Positions 8,956-18,404 are shown, counted from the first letter of the stretch. The stretch is DNA of 64,000 nucleotides from Streptomyces sp. GESEQ-4 (GCF_017948455.1 NZ_JAFFSU010000029.1:1-64000), one strand, 5' to 3'. Numbers and translations are program-made. The notes: a model not told the origin generated them from the letters alone.

Positions 8956-9990
8956 TCACCATTCGACCAGCGCGAAACTCGCCGCCATGCCGCCGCCGAA
9001 GCCGGCCAGGAGGATCAGCTCGCCCGGACGGAAGGCGCCGGCGCGGGCGGCCGCGTCCAGGGTGATCGGGATGGAGGCGGCTCCCGTGTTGCCGTAGTGC
9101 GTCAGCGTGCGGTGCATGGTGGCGCGGGGCAGGCCCAGGTCCTTGACGACTTCGTCGAGCATGACGCCGTTGGCCTGGTGCGGGATGAAGTGGCTGATGT
9201 CGGCGGGCTCGACACCGGCCTCGTGGAGGAATCCCTTGACCAGCTGCGGCAGCTGCTCCACGACGAAGCGGCGCACTTCGCGCCCGTCCATCGCGAAGTA
9301 CTGCGCTCCCGCGTCGAGGCCGGCCCCATCCAGGGGCAGCCGGCTGCCGCCCGCGGGCACCTGGATCAGGCCCGTGAGGTCACCGAACGTGTGCAGTGCG
9401 ACATGCCGGACGAGCGGGCCCGTGTCTGTCGTGCCGAGGATCATCGCGCCGGCGCCGTCCCCGAACAGCACGACCGTCCTGCGGTCGGCCGGGTTCAGGA
9501 TGCGCGAGTACACGTCCGCGCCGATGACCAGCGCATAGCCGCCCCGCCGCAGGATCGTGCTGCCGACCGCGGAGAGCGCGAACACGGTGCCCGAACACAC
9601 CGCGTTGACGTCGAACGCCGCGGTGCCGGCCGCGCCGAGGTTTTGCTGGACGTAGGCCGCCGTGGGCGGCTGGGGCCGGTCCGGTGTGGACGTGGCGACC
9701 GCGATCACGGACAGCTGCTCGGCGGTGATGCCGGCCGATTCCATCGCGGCACGCGCCGCGGCCGTCGCCAGATCCGACGTGGCCTGCCCGCCGGCGGCCC
9801 AGCGCCGCTCGCGGATCGCGGTCTTACGGGTGATCCAGGCGTCGTCCACCCCGGCCGGCGCACCGACTTCGTCGTTGGAGACGATCCTTTCCGGCACGTA
9901 GGCGCCCGTACCGACAATCCTGACATCGATGGTGCCGACGATCCTGTCCGGCCCGTCGGCACCCGGACCGAGGTTCTTGACATCCCTCAT
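8956..9990 (-). CDS. nphT7: Acetoacetyl-CoA synthase (NphT7-type KAS III)
   Basis: 344 aa; the sequence tracks NphT7 of Streptomyces sp. CL190 closely along its length. NphT7 condenses acetyl-CoA with malonyl-CoA to give acetoacetyl-CoA and CO2, feeding HMG-CoA synthase irreversibly. The catalytic triad is visible: Cys132 (NAVCSGT), His271 (PHQANG) and Asn301 (YGNTGAAS). The start is placed at ATG 9990, behind GGAGGGG. This gives an N-terminus about 20 residues longer than I recall for NphT7, containing a short internal echo (DRIVGT / VRIVGT). The next upstream gene is HMG-CoA synthase, 135 bp away, the same order as in the CL190 naphterpin mevalonate cluster. Confidence 0.95.
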   Translation of the reverse strand: MRDVKNLGPGADGPDRIVGTIDVRIVGTGAYVPERIVSNDEVGAPAGVDDAWITRKTAIRERRWAAGGQATSDLATAAARAAMESAGITAEQLSVIAVATSTPDRPQPPTAAYVQQNLGAAGTAAFDVNAVCSGTVFALSAVGSTILRRGGYALVIGADVYSRILNPADRRTVVLFGDGAGAMILGTTDTGPLVRHVALHTFGDLTGLIQVPAGGSRLPLDGAGLDAGAQYFAMDGREVRRFVVEQLPQLVKGFLHEAGVEPADISHFIPHQANGVMLDEVVKDLGLPRATMHRTLTHYGNTGAASIPITLDAAARAGAFRPGELILLAGFGGGMAASFALVEW

Positions 9991-10125
9991 GCGCGTGCCC
10001 TCCCCTCCATGGGTCTGTGAACACAAGGTGTGAAAGGCCGGCGGGTAGGCGGCCATGGCTGAGCTGGTGCGCGGGCAGCCCGCGACAGGCCGCCCACGCA
10101 GCGCAGGCGGTGCTGAAGGGTGGTG

Positions 10126-11295
10126 CTAGCGCCTCTCGTAGAGGCGCTTGTGGCCGCTGAGCCCGGCCAGCCGGAAGGGCCCGGTGCTCTGGGCCTCGGT
10201 GGCGTGGTGGCCGCCGTCGGTCGGGAAGGACCGCTCGTGCAGCGCGCGGTAGCCGGCGTAGTCGACGGGCCTGCGCCGTGCGATCGCCTGATGGTTCTGC
10301 TCGGTGCGCAGGTGCTCGCGGTAGCCGGCGACCACGGTGGCGGCGAAGAACTCGGCGACGCTGCCGGAGCCGTAGCTGAACAGGCCGATGGGCCGGCCGC
10401 TCAGGTCGCCGGCCTGGTCGAGCAGCGCGGCCAGCGCGAGGTACACCGATGCGGTGTAGCTGTTGCCGACCACGGTGTTGTAGGCCGTGGTCTGTGCGAC
10501 GGCGCGCGCGATGTGGTCCTTGTCGGTGTCGTGGCCGCAGTAGTTCAGCAGGTGGCGGTGGGCCTTGTAGGCCATCTTGGTGAACGGCTGGTGGTAGCAG
10601 AACGCGGCGAACTCCTCCAGGGTGCGGCCGCCCTGCTCCGTGTAGTCCTTCCAGGTGCCCTCCACCGCCTGCAGATACGCGTTGATGGACTCGTGCCCGT
10701 CGACCAGGGCCGCATCGCGGTAGTTGGGCCGCCAGAAGTCCATGACGTCGGCGGTGAACAGGCCCGAGGGGTCCTCGATGCGTACCAGGGCGGGATCCAC
10801 GCCGACCAGCATGGCCACCGCCGCCGCGCCCTGGGTGGCCTCGCCGGGGCTGTCCAGCTCGTACTTGGAGACGTCGCTGGCGATCACGAGGACCTGCTGG
10901 GCGGGATCACGCCGGACCAGGCCGATGGCGAACTGCAGGGCCGCCGTCGCCCCGTAGCAGGCCTGCTTCAGCTCGACGACGCGGGTGGCTGAGGGCAGCT
11001 GGAGCAGGGAATGGACGTACACCCCGGCCGACTTGGCCTGGTCGATGGAGGACTCGGTGGCGAACACGACCGTGCGGATCCGGTCGCTGCCGTGCCGGGC
11101 GATGATGGGCGCGGCGGCCGCCGCGCCCATGGTCACGATGTCCTCGTCGGCGGCCGGAATGCTCATCGACTCCTGGCCGATGCCCACATGGTATTTGCCG
11201 ATCTCGGTGCCGTTGTAGGCGGCCAGTGCGGTGTGCGGCAGGACGAACTCGGCTGTCGCGAACGACAGGTCGTGTATTCCGATGGAGAGGGACAT
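10126..11295 (-). CDS. mvaS: Hydroxymethylglutaryl-CoA synthase
   Basis: 389 aa, the normal bacterial HMGS length. Glu81 (ATESSIDQ), the acyl-carrying Cys113 (KQACYGAT), the His of CYHQPF and the G-N-S-Y-T-A-S-V-Y motif are all present. It condenses acetoacetyl-CoA with acetyl-CoA to give HMG-CoA. The start lies 2 bp past the HMG-CoA reductase stop, so translation is probably coupled. Confidence 0.96.
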   Translation of the reverse strand: MSLSIGIHDLSFATAEFVLPHTALAAYNGTEIGKYHVGIGQESMSIPAADEDIVTMGAAAAAPIIARHGSDRIRTVVFATESSIDQAKSAGVYVHSLLQLPSATRVVELKQACYGATAALQFAIGLVRRDPAQQVLVIASDVSKYELDSPGEATQGAAAVAMLVGVDPALVRIEDPSGLFTADVMDFWRPNYRDAALVDGHESINAYLQAVEGTWKDYTEQGGRTLEEFAAFCYHQPFTKMAYKAHRHLLNYCGHDTDKDHIARAVAQTTAYNTVVGNSYTASVYLALAALLDQAGDLSGRPIGLFSYGSGSVAEFFAATVVAGYREHLRTEQNHQAIARRRPVDYAGYRALHERSFPTDGGHHATEAQSTGPFRLAGLSGHKRLYERR

Positions 11296-11297
11296 GC

Positions 11298-12359
11298 CTA
11301 TGCACCTACCTTTACGGTCGTGTTGTCGCGTTCCAGCGCCACGTGCGCGCGCATGAGTTCACCGGGGTTCGTCTGGGCCGCGAGCAGCGAGAGTTCACCG
11401 CACAGCACGGTGGCCGCGGCGAGGACGGCGAGCCGGCGGGCGTTCTCGCCGGGCGCGGCGTCGGCCCGGCAGCCGAGCCGGGTCAGGTTCGTCTCCACGA
11501 AGCCCAGGCCCTTGCCGTTGCCGACCGTGCCGACGATCAGGTTGGGCAGGGTGCAGGCGAAGTAGAGGTCGCCGTCGCGGTCCTCGGCCATGACGACGCC
11601 CTGGGAGCCTTCGATGATGTTGGCCGCGTCCTGGCCGGTCGCCAGGTAGAACGCGAGTAGCATGTTCGCGTAGTGGGCGTTCGCCGAGCGGATACCGCCG
11701 GCGAGCAGGGTTCCCAGCAGGTTCTTGCGGATGTTCAGCTCGACGATCTTCGCGGCACTCGTGTGCAGGACGCCGGCCACCACCTGTCGCGGTACGAGCA
11801 GTTCGGTGACCACGTTCTTGCCGCGGCCGAGGATGCCGTTGATCGCGGTGGCTTTCTTGTCCGTGCAGTAGTTGCCGGAGATCGATCCGTAGGAGATGCC
11901 CGGGACGGTCTGCAGCAGGTGCGCCAGCAGCGCGTCGGAGGCGAGGGTGGCCATGTTGTGCCCGGAGGCGTCGCCGGTGGAGAACTCGAACCGGATGAAC
12001 AGCAGGTTGGCGTTGATCTCGTGCCGGATGCCGATCAGCTGGGCGAACCGGCTGCACCCGCGCACCACGTCGCGCAGCTCGTCGATGCGGGCCTCGATCA
12101 TCCGCGCGGCCGTCAGCGCGGTCTGCGCGTCACGCGCCTCGACCAGCACCGAACGCGTCATCCGCTCATCCACGAGGGTGGCGACGATGCCCTTCTCGGC
12201 CAGCCGGGACACCTTCGCCCCCCGGCCCACCGACGGCCACAGCGGCGACTCGTAGGTGGCCAGCGGAACCTGGATCTCGGTGTCGGCGACGTTGCCCGAG
12301 ACGCGAAGGGGCCCCACCCACCGCATCGGGACCCCGGCGATCGCGTGTGCTTCAGTCAT
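11298..12359 (-). CDS. mvaA: HMG-CoA reductase (class I-like, short actinomycete form)
   Basis: 353 aa. The catalytic-domain motifs are present: E-R-M-T-R-S-V near residue 60, the Q-D-A-A-N-I-I-E-G-S-Q-G cofactor/catalytic segment, and V-G-T-V-G-N-G-K-G-L. It lacks the membrane anchor of eukaryotic class I enzymes, as in Streptomyces CL190 HMGR. It reduces HMG-CoA to mevalonate with NADPH. The start ATG overlaps the stop of the IPP isomerase gene (ATGA). Confidence 0.95.
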   Translation of the reverse strand: MTEAHAIAGVPMRWVGPLRVSGNVADTEIQVPLATYESPLWPSVGRGAKVSRLAEKGIVATLVDERMTRSVLVEARDAQTALTAARMIEARIDELRDVVRGCSRFAQLIGIRHEINANLLFIRFEFSTGDASGHNMATLASDALLAHLLQTVPGISYGSISGNYCTDKKATAINGILGRGKNVVTELLVPRQVVAGVLHTSAAKIVELNIRKNLLGTLLAGGIRSANAHYANMLLAFYLATGQDAANIIEGSQGVVMAEDRDGDLYFACTLPNLIVGTVGNGKGLGFVETNLTRLGCRADAAPGENARRLAVLAAATVLCGELSLLAAQTNPGELMRAHVALERDNTTVKVGA

Positions 12360-13447
12360 GGTGTGCTTCCCGTCATCTCGGTAAGGGCGTCGATGGAGCT
12401 GGAACGCTGGGCGAGCCGCCGGGTGTCGATGCCCCGGTCGAGGCAGAAGTTCCTCAGCTCGCCGCCCACCAGCAGATCGCAGCGGGACAGGTCGGCCGGC
12501 GTGCGCGCGCCGAGCATGGTCTGCAGGGCGGCGAGCTGGTCGAGCCAGGTCGAGATCTGCGTGACGAGCGCGGCGACGTCGCCGTCGATCAGGGTGCGCA
12601 GGAATCCGCCGGAGGAGCCGACGGCGCGGGCGCCCAGGGCCAGGGCGCGGGCCACGTCGAGCGGGTTGCGGACCCCGCCGGAGGCCAGCACGGGGATACC
12701 GGCGTCCTGCGCGTCCAGCAGACAGGCGACGGTGGACTGCCCCCAGTCGTGCAGGTAGGCGTAGTCGGCGAGTGCGCGCCGGCCGTTCTCGATGCGGGCG
12801 AAGTCCGTGCCGCCGCGGCCGCTGACGTCCGCGACCCGCACGCCCAGGCCCGGCAGCGCGAGGACCGTCTCGCGGCTCAGGCCGTTGCCGACCTCCTTGA
12901 CGATCACGGGGACATCGACGTGTCCGGCGATCTTCTCGATCTGCGCCGCCCAGGACCCGAACGACCGGTCCCCTTCCGGCATCGGTGTCTCCTGGGCGGT
13001 GTTGAGGTGGATCTGCAGGGCGTTCGCCTCGATCAGGTCGATGGCGCGCTGTGCGTTGTCGACCGAGCAGGTGGCGTTGACGTTGGCGATGACGAACCCG
13101 TGCGGGTTCTGTGTGCGCAGCACCCGGAAGGTGTCCGCGCAGGAGGGGTCCTTGAAGTAGGCGTGCATGGAACCGGACGCGATGGCCACGCCGGTCTCGC
13201 GGGCGGCGGTGGCCAGGTCCCGGTTGATGGCGCCGGTCTTGGCGCTGCCGCCGGTCATCGCGTTGATGTAGAGCGGCGCCTGCCAGGTGAGGCCGGCGAA
13301 GGTCGTCGCCAACGACACGTCCGGCCGGTCGATGCCGGCCAGGGCGTGGTGGACGAACGACACCTCGTCGAACTGGTTGCGTCCGCTGTGCGCGTGCTGC
13401 TGCTCCATGGCGAGCCGGACGTGGTCGTCCTTGCGCGAAGCGCTCAT
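12356..13447 (-). CDS. fni: Isopentenyl-diphosphate delta-isomerase type 2 (FMN-dependent)
   Basis: 363 aa TIM-barrel FMN enzyme. Seen: the N-terminal R-K-D-D-H-V-R motif, M-T-G-G-S FMN loop, H-L-N-x-x-Q-E, V-K-E-V-G-N-G, S-G-R-G-G-T and A-S-G-G-V-R-x-P. Type 2 isomerases interconvert IPP and DMAPP using reduced FMN. ATG at 13447 follows a GGAAGGGAACGAGGA stretch and overlaps the stop of the phosphomevalonate kinase gene. It balances the 5-carbon pool for the prenyltransferases of the cluster. Confidence 0.96.
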   Translation of the reverse strand: MSASRKDDHVRLAMEQQHAHSGRNQFDEVSFVHHALAGIDRPDVSLATTFAGLTWQAPLYINAMTGGSAKTGAINRDLATAARETGVAIASGSMHAYFKDPSCADTFRVLRTQNPHGFVIANVNATCSVDNAQRAIDLIEANALQIHLNTAQETPMPEGDRSFGSWAAQIEKIAGHVDVPVIVKEVGNGLSRETVLALPGLGVRVADVSGRGGTDFARIENGRRALADYAYLHDWGQSTVACLLDAQDAGIPVLASGGVRNPLDVARALALGARAVGSSGGFLRTLIDGDVAALVTQISTWLDQLAALQTMLGARTPADLSRCDLLVGGELRNFCLDRGIDTRRLAQRSSSIDALTEMTGSTP

Positions 13448-14568
13448 TCCTCGTTCCCTTCCAGGGCGGGACGCACCGGCAGGGGCAGCACCCCGGCCGC
13501 GGCCCACCGCCTGTGTACGTGCGCGATGTCGTGGGGGGCGCCGGCGTCCAGCAGGGCGATGCCGCAGTCGCCGCCGCCTGCCCCCGAGGGCTTGGCCGCA
13601 CCGCCGACGCCCTCGACGGCGTCGCACAGTGCCGTCAGCTCGGTGGTGAAGATGCCGAGGCCGACCTCGTCGTCGAGGCGGGCCAGCTCGTGGCGGGCCC
13701 GCCGGATCTGGTGCAGCAGGCCCGGGCCGTCGCCGGCCTCGAGCGCGCCGATCGCGGCGCGCACCAGGTCGGTGGTGGTCTTCATGAACGTGTGGTGCGA
13801 GGCGCTGCCCCGCCAGGTCCGCTGGTGCAGGCCGGACACCAGGGATGCGGTGGAGGCCGGTTTTCCGCTCCAGCCGACCTCCAGGCACAGGTTGTTGGGG
13901 GGCGGCAGCCGGCGGACGGCGAAATGCGGCCAGGGGGCGGCGAGCGCTTCCTCGATGCCCCGGCGGCGGGCCAGGTCGAGCACCGCGTCCCGGTCGGGTG
14001 CCTGATACGCGATCCAGCCGCCCCAGGTGCCGGCGGCGAGATCACCGCCGGAGCCCTTCGGGTCGAGGCGGGCCGTGGCGAGCAGGGCCAGCTTGAACCG
14101 GGCCTCGCGGGAGAGGGCAAGACCGCAGTACGACGCCACGGCCGCCACACTCGCCACGGTCACCGCGCCGCTCGAGCCCAGGCCGTACTTCCGTCCCGCC
14201 TCGTGCAGCGCGCTGTGGACCGAGACGCTCAACGCGGGCATGGGCAGGCCGCGTTCGGCCAGCAGCGCGCCCACGGTCTCGATCGCGGACACCACATGGG
14301 CCAGCCGGCTGTGCTCACGCCGGGCGTCGTCTTCGTCTTCGCCGTCCATGTCGAGCCGGCCGTCGCGCCACTGCCAGCGCACCTCGCGCGGGCCGAGGTC
14401 GGAGGAGATCACGACGCCGGATCCGGCCCGGCCGGACACGGTGACACTCAGGTAGCGGTCGACCGCCACCAGGATCGCCGGGTTGCCGGGCTCCACCACC
14501 GCGTACTCGCCCGCGACGAACAGCTTGCCCGGCGCGCGCCGCACGACCGGTCGCCGGCCCGTCATCAT
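13444..14568 (-). CDS. mvaK2: Phosphomevalonate kinase (GHMP family)
   Basis: 374 aa. The N-terminal R-R-A-P-G-K-L-F-V-A-G-E-Y substrate motif, G-L-G-S-S-G-A-V-T ATP loop (residues ~125-135) and C-terminal P-S-G-A-G-G-G-D-C GHMP motif identify the phosphomevalonate kinase branch. It makes diphosphomevalonate. Two adjacent ATG codons (14568 and 14565) overlap the upstream stop, giving ATGATGA coupling; either could initiate. Confidence 0.95.
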   Translation of the reverse strand: MMTGRRPVVRRAPGKLFVAGEYAVVEPGNPAILVAVDRYLSVTVSGRAGSGVVISSDLGPREVRWQWRDGRLDMDGEDEDDARREHSRLAHVVSAIETVGALLAERGLPMPALSVSVHSALHEAGRKYGLGSSGAVTVASVAAVASYCGLALSREARFKLALLATARLDPKGSGGDLAAGTWGGWIAYQAPDRDAVLDLARRRGIEEALAAPWPHFAVRRLPPPNNLCLEVGWSGKPASTASLVSGLHQRTWRGSASHHTFMKTTTDLVRAAIGALEAGDGPGLLHQIRRARHELARLDDEVGLGIFTTELTALCDAVEGVGGAAKPSGAGGGDCGIALLDAGAPHDIAHVHRRWAAAGVLPLPVRPALEGNEE

Positions 14569-15617
14569 CCGCCCTCGTTCAGCAGGCGGGCACCGGGCCC
14601 CGGCCCGGCGATGTGCACCGAACCTTGCGGGGCGGCGCCGCGCACCACCGCGGCCACCTTCTCCGCATCCGCGCGCCGGCACAGCACCTTGACGTTCGGC
14701 CCGGCGTCCATCGTCGCGTAGGCCGCGATACCGTCCCGCCTGAGCTGCCCCACGCTGTCCAGCACGGTGAGCGTGGCAGGCGACAGGTAGCGCACCGCCG
14801 GGCGCGCCGCCAGCATGGTCGCGTGCATACCGAGCGCGTTGCGCTCCGCGATCTCCCCGACCGCCTCCAGGTCGCCGCGGATCAGCGCCGCCCGCATGTC
14901 GGCCAGGTCACCGGTGCTGGAGCGGGCCCACGGCTCGTACAGCGGGGAGGTGTCGACGGTCTGGCGCATCGCCGCACGGCTGGAGATGGCCTTGGGGCCG
15001 GCGTTGACCACCGCGATGACCAGCGCCGGGTCGAGGCCGGCGGCAGGCACCGGTTCGGCGTACGAGCTCACGTCCGCCTGCGCGGCCGTGCCGGTGGTCG
15101 TCCCGGCGTGCCAGACGGCGAAGTCGCCGAAGATGGACCGCGAGGCCGACCCGGACCCGCGCCGGGCCAGGCGCGAGAGCGCGGTGGCGTCGAGAGTGAG
15201 CCCGTACGCGGCGGCGGCGGCGACGGCCAGAGCGGCGAACCCGCTGGCCGAGGAGGCGAGCCCGGCCCCGGTGGGGACGGTGTTCTCGGTGTCGACGACG
15301 GCCCGCTCACTGAGCCCGGCGCGCTCGCGCACCAGGTCCAGGAACGCGACGATGCGCCGCTGGGCCTCACCCGTCGCGGGCAGCCCGCCGAGGGTGACCG
15401 CGTCCTGCTCCGCCTCGGGGGCGAGCCGGACGCGGGTGGTCGTCGGGAAGATGTCCAACGTCATCGACAGGCTGTCGGTCCGGGGCAGGAACAGCTGCTC
15501 GTCGCGCTTGCCCCAGTACTTGATCAGCGCGATGTTCGGGTGCGCGACGGCCGTGGCCGCCGGTCGGGCACCGGGTTCCTGCGGCGGCTTCAGCGTGGCC
15601 GGCTGGTCAGCGCGCAT
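14565..15617 (-). CDS. mvaD: Diphosphomevalonate decarboxylase
   Basis: 350 aa. The diagnostic H-P-N-I-A-L-I-K-Y-W-G-K-R signature near residue 26, G-L-A-S-S-A-S-G phosphate loop and Y-A-T-M-D-A-G-P-N-V-K near the C-terminus are all intact. It converts diphosphomevalonate to IPP using ATP. The start lies inside the last codons of the mevalonate kinase gene (11-bp overlap). Confidence 0.96.
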   Translation of the reverse strand: MRADQPATLKPPQEPGARPAATAVAHPNIALIKYWGKRDEQLFLPRTDSLSMTLDIFPTTTRVRLAPEAEQDAVTLGGLPATGEAQRRIVAFLDLVRERAGLSERAVVDTENTVPTGAGLASSASGFAALAVAAAAAYGLTLDATALSRLARRGSGSASRSIFGDFAVWHAGTTTGTAAQADVSSYAEPVPAAGLDPALVIAVVNAGPKAISSRAAMRQTVDTSPLYEPWARSSTGDLADMRAALIRGDLEAVGEIAERNALGMHATMLAARPAVRYLSPATLTVLDSVGQLRRDGIAAYATMDAGPNVKVLCRRADAEKVAAVVRGAAPQGSVHIAGPGPGARLLNEGG

Positions 15618-16644
15618 GGTCGGCGAGCCTCCTCAGCGGCACGACCCACGTCTGGACGGCGCCGGCTTCGTGCAGCTGCCGGGCGACCTGCCTGGCCTGC
15701 TCCGGCTGGGTCAGGGCCAGGACGCAGCCGCCCAGCCCGCCCCCGGTGATCTTGGCGCCGAGGCTGCCCGCCGCGAGCGCGGCCTTGACCATCGCGTCGA
15801 TCCGGCCGGTACTGAGGCCGGCCGCCCGCAGCAGCTCGTGGTAGCCGGTGAGCCGCAGGCCCAGTTCGGCCGCCTCGCCCGCGGCGAGAGCCTGCTCGGC
15901 CTCCTCGACGAGCTGCGCGGCAAAGCGCAGGAACCGCTCCCGCGCCCCTGCCCGGCGCTCGAATCCCGCCCGCAGCAGCTCGACCGCTTCCTTGGTGCTG
16001 CCCGCGGTGCCGCTGTCGGCGATGATGAACAGGCCGTCGCAGCCGATGCTCAACTCCCGTGCCCGGCCCGCCTGGAACCGCAGCGGGGCCGCGGCGCCGA
16101 CGGTCATGGCATCGACGCCGCTGGCCCGGCCGTGCGTCACGTTCTCGGCCGTCTGCACCAGGTCGAACGCCGCGCTCTCGCTCACGCCCTGGCCGAAGAG
16201 ATCGGCCAGGGCCAGGACGATCGCCCGCGAGTTCGCGGCGCTGGAGCCCAGCCCGCGGCCGGGCGGGATGGAGCCGTCGAGGATCACATCGAGGTGGGGC
16301 CGGCCCGCCACGCCCATACGGGCGGTGAAGGCGGCGGCCAGCCGCCGCAGCCCGTCGGAGGCCTGCGTCACCACCGCCCTTGAGGCGGAGCCGGTCATCG
16401 TGAACGACAACCCGTCCCCCTCGCCGCAGGCATGGGACGACCAGCCGGCGCTCGCCGTGGCCGTGAGCTGCGGAACCGGCAGAGCGAGCGCCGCACTCCC
16501 GTACACCACCGCGTGCTCACCCAAAAGGACGGCCTTGGCGTGGGCGCGGCCGGTACCGACGGAGCGAGCCCGATGGTTTCCCGAAACCCCCTCCACTGAG
16601 GTCGGTAGAGTCAACGCACTCAGCTCCCCTTGTTGTTTCTGCAT
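15607..16644 (-). CDS. mvaK1: Mevalonate kinase (GHMP family), first gene of the mevalonate operon
   Basis: 345 aa. Seen: G-R-A-H-A-K-A-V-L-L-G-E-H-A-V-V-Y-G near residue 33, P-P-G-R-G-L-G-S-S-A-A ATP loop, and K-I-T-G-G-G-L-G-G-C C-terminal GHMP motif. It phosphorylates mevalonate. It leads a seven-gene operon in which almost every stop overlaps the next start. The RBS before ATG 16644 is weak. Its promoter probably lies in the conserved block at 16871-16977, a near copy of the one before the tetrahydroxynaphthalene synthase gene. Confidence 0.95.
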   Translation of the reverse strand: MQKQQGELSALTLPTSVEGVSGNHRARSVGTGRAHAKAVLLGEHAVVYGSAALALPVPQLTATASAGWSSHACGEGDGLSFTMTGSASRAVVTQASDGLRRLAAAFTARMGVAGRPHLDVILDGSIPPGRGLGSSAANSRAIVLALADLFGQGVSESAAFDLVQTAENVTHGRASGVDAMTVGAAAPLRFQAGRARELSIGCDGLFIIADSGTAGSTKEAVELLRAGFERRAGARERFLRFAAQLVEEAEQALAAGEAAELGLRLTGYHELLRAAGLSTGRIDAMVKAALAAGSLGAKITGGGLGGCVLALTQPEQARQVARQLHEAGAVQTWVVPLRRLADHAR

Positions 16645-16870
16645 TGAGATCGCATCGTCCAGATTTCTCGGAAGGAATGCAGCCAGGCGTCATTCCTTGC
16701 ATCAGGAGTTGCAGGGATCAGCACGCTCACCGGGCCGCACGCGGCAACAACCACGGCGCGTAGCACGGAACGCGGTGAGGTGAGGAGGCATCGACGGCCT
16801 TTTTGGAAGAAAGCCGGTGCCGTACGCTCAGGGGCCCGGTCCATCTGGCGCCAACGCGCGGACACGGCAC

Positions 16871-16977
16871 CCAATCCACTGCCCCGTAACAGTTTTCGGG
16901 CAGGGGGGATGTGCGTCGATAGTGACACGGGGCCGCCCGCCCGCCAAGAGTGCCAGAAAGTGACGTGGGTCACTTCG
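16871..16977 (-). promoter_or_regulatory. Conserved 107-bp promoter block, copy A (upstream of mevalonate operon)
   Basis: Read on the minus strand, this aligns without gaps to 28547-28653 at roughly 80% identity. It holds a palindrome AGTGACCCACGTCACT (16960-16975), then TTGGCG as a possible -35, a TCACTAT -10-like box about 17 bp on, and an inverted repeat CTGCCC(N13)GGGCAG around AAAACTGTT. It lies about 230 bp upstream of the mevalonate kinase start. The remainder of the 16645-17196 gap shows no gene. Confidence 0.75.
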
Positions 16978-17196
16978 GGCGGGGTGGAGCCGCATGCGTT
17001 GATTTCGCCGCGCCGAGCCGAAAAGAAATCACTGCCCCGGCGATGCCTTCGGTGATGCCGGCTCCGGTCCATGCCCCGGCCCTCTTTCGTTCGGATCGAT
17101 ACCGCACAAAGCGGGTGTGTTTTCGGCAGGTGCCGGCATCCGGCGGCCCGAATACGCGGCCGCCCCGGCCCGGCGCCGTGACGGGCCCGGGGCGTT

Positions 17197-17427
17197 TCAG
17201 TGCCGGGCCGTCACCGGGCGGCGCGCCGGCGCCGTGACGGGCCCGGGGCGGCGCCGCTGGGCGATCTGGGTGAGCTCCTCGATGTCGAACTCCGAGGGGC
17301 AGTGCGGTGCGCCGTAGCGAGTGATCTTCCCGCGGCTCACCCACTTCCGGATGGTCGCCTCGGACACCCCCACGGCGAGCGCGGCCACATTCGTGGGAAC
17401 GAGCCTGTGACGTGGCGGTTTCATCAT
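17197..17427 (-). CDS. Small helix-turn-helix (MerR/excisionase-type) DNA-binding protein
   Basis: 76 aa. The core is P-T-N-V-A-A-L-A-V-G-V-S-E-A-T-I-R-K-W-V-S-R-G-K-I, a classical MerR/excisionase winged-helix recognition segment, followed by D-I-E-E-L. Its ATG overlaps the stop of the upstream zinc-finger-like gene (ATGATGA), so the two are a translationally coupled pair. Similar pairs (OvmZ plus a small HTH protein) occur in other Streptomyces clusters. It is likely a DNA-binding regulator or half of a two-protein regulator; it has no dimerisation or sensor domain of its own. Confidence 0.75.
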   Translation of the reverse strand: MMKPPRHRLVPTNVAALAVGVSEATIRKWVSRGKITRYGAPHCPSEFDIEELTQIAQRRRPGPVTAPARRPVTARH

Positions 17428-18047
17428 GCGTCGACACCCTTTCGCTGCTGCTCCATGAGCTGCCTCAAGTTCAGCCATTCATGCATTTCCCATGAATGCC
17501 CGGCGGAGCACTCTATGCTTCTCCGTGTATTTACGCTGCTCTTCGGAAAGGCGCTGATCGTCCCGCCGCAGTTGTCCATCACGCACTTGAGGATCAGTGT
17601 GTGGAGGCTGCCGGTGTCGGGATCCATCGCACTGCTCAATTCAGTGACGAGGCCCTCGATCTCGTCTGCGAAGTCGGCCGCGGGAGGCTGGGACGCGAGC
17701 CACTGAAGGTGCCGTGCAAGAAACCGGGCCAGCTGCGGCACGGAACGCTCCGGAGCGGCAGTCGAGAGCTTTTCGACGACCATTTCCGACCAGGACTCGA
17801 GCGTGGCGAGGATGTTGTACCGGGCGTCGAGCACCGAGAAGTTCAAATGATCCCGCCTGCGGCTGCCCGACACTTTCGTGGGGTTGACCCGCCGGGATGT
17901 CGTCGATACCTGGTGCAGGCACTCCTGGTGGAGCCCGGGAATGGTACGCAGATTGCGTTCCGTCTGGCTGATGCACGGCACGCAGAGAAAGTACCCGGTG
18001 GCGGCGCTGCTTTCATGGGTGTGTTTTCTGAGGCACGGGTGAACCAT
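17424..18047 (-). CDS. OvmZ-like cysteine-containing protein, partner of the small HTH protein
   Basis: 207 aa. The N-terminus carries HPCLRK…CVPC and later LHQEC, and the C-terminal part CVMDNCGGT…IECSAGHSW, a spacing that suggests two zinc-binding sites. The middle is helical (LDARYNILATLESWSEMVVEKL). It resembles proteins annotated OvmZ in Streptomyces clusters; I know of no proven biochemical role. The start at 18047 is set by AAGGAG. Its gene overlaps the downstream HTH gene, so the pair probably acts together, perhaps in cluster regulation. Confidence 0.6.
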   Translation of the reverse strand: MVHPCLRKHTHESSAATGYFLCVPCISQTERNLRTIPGLHQECLHQVSTTSRRVNPTKVSGSRRRDHLNFSVLDARYNILATLESWSEMVVEKLSTAAPERSVPQLARFLARHLQWLASQPPAADFADEIEGLVTELSSAMDPDTGSLHTLILKCVMDNCGGTISAFPKSSVNTRRSIECSAGHSWEMHEWLNLRQLMEQQRKGVDA

Positions 18048-18404
18048 TGAATCTCCTTCAGGGGGCGGCTCGCCCTCCGTTTTCCGCCCCGCCGGAACGG
18101 CCGTCGGCAATTCCGGCGTGTGTCTGTTCCGCATGCGCAGCCGATCGCGGCAGCAGGGGAACTCAAGGTCCCTTTCCACGTCCCGATCACGTCGGCGTGA
18201 TCGTGGCCCGGGAAAGGTCCGGTGACGCTTTTCGACGAACGTACGGACCCGTGCTGGAGTCCCGATACAGCCCCGTTCGCGGCCCGGCGGAGATGGATTC
18301 GCGGACGCCCCGAGTACGCCGGCCCCGCTCCTCGAGCCGGTCTCCATCCAGGTCCGAGCCCTGATTGAGCGCCTGCCCCCACGGTGGCGGAGGAAGGAGG
18401 CACT
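18048..18404. other. Divergent intergenic region between OvmZ-like and CreE-like genes
   Basis: 357 bp between two divergent operons; it must hold promoters for both. Around 18181-18212 it has an imperfect inverted repeat centred on a self-complementary GATCACGTCGGCGTGATC (18185-18202), a plausible operator. I see no gene here. Confidence 0.4.
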
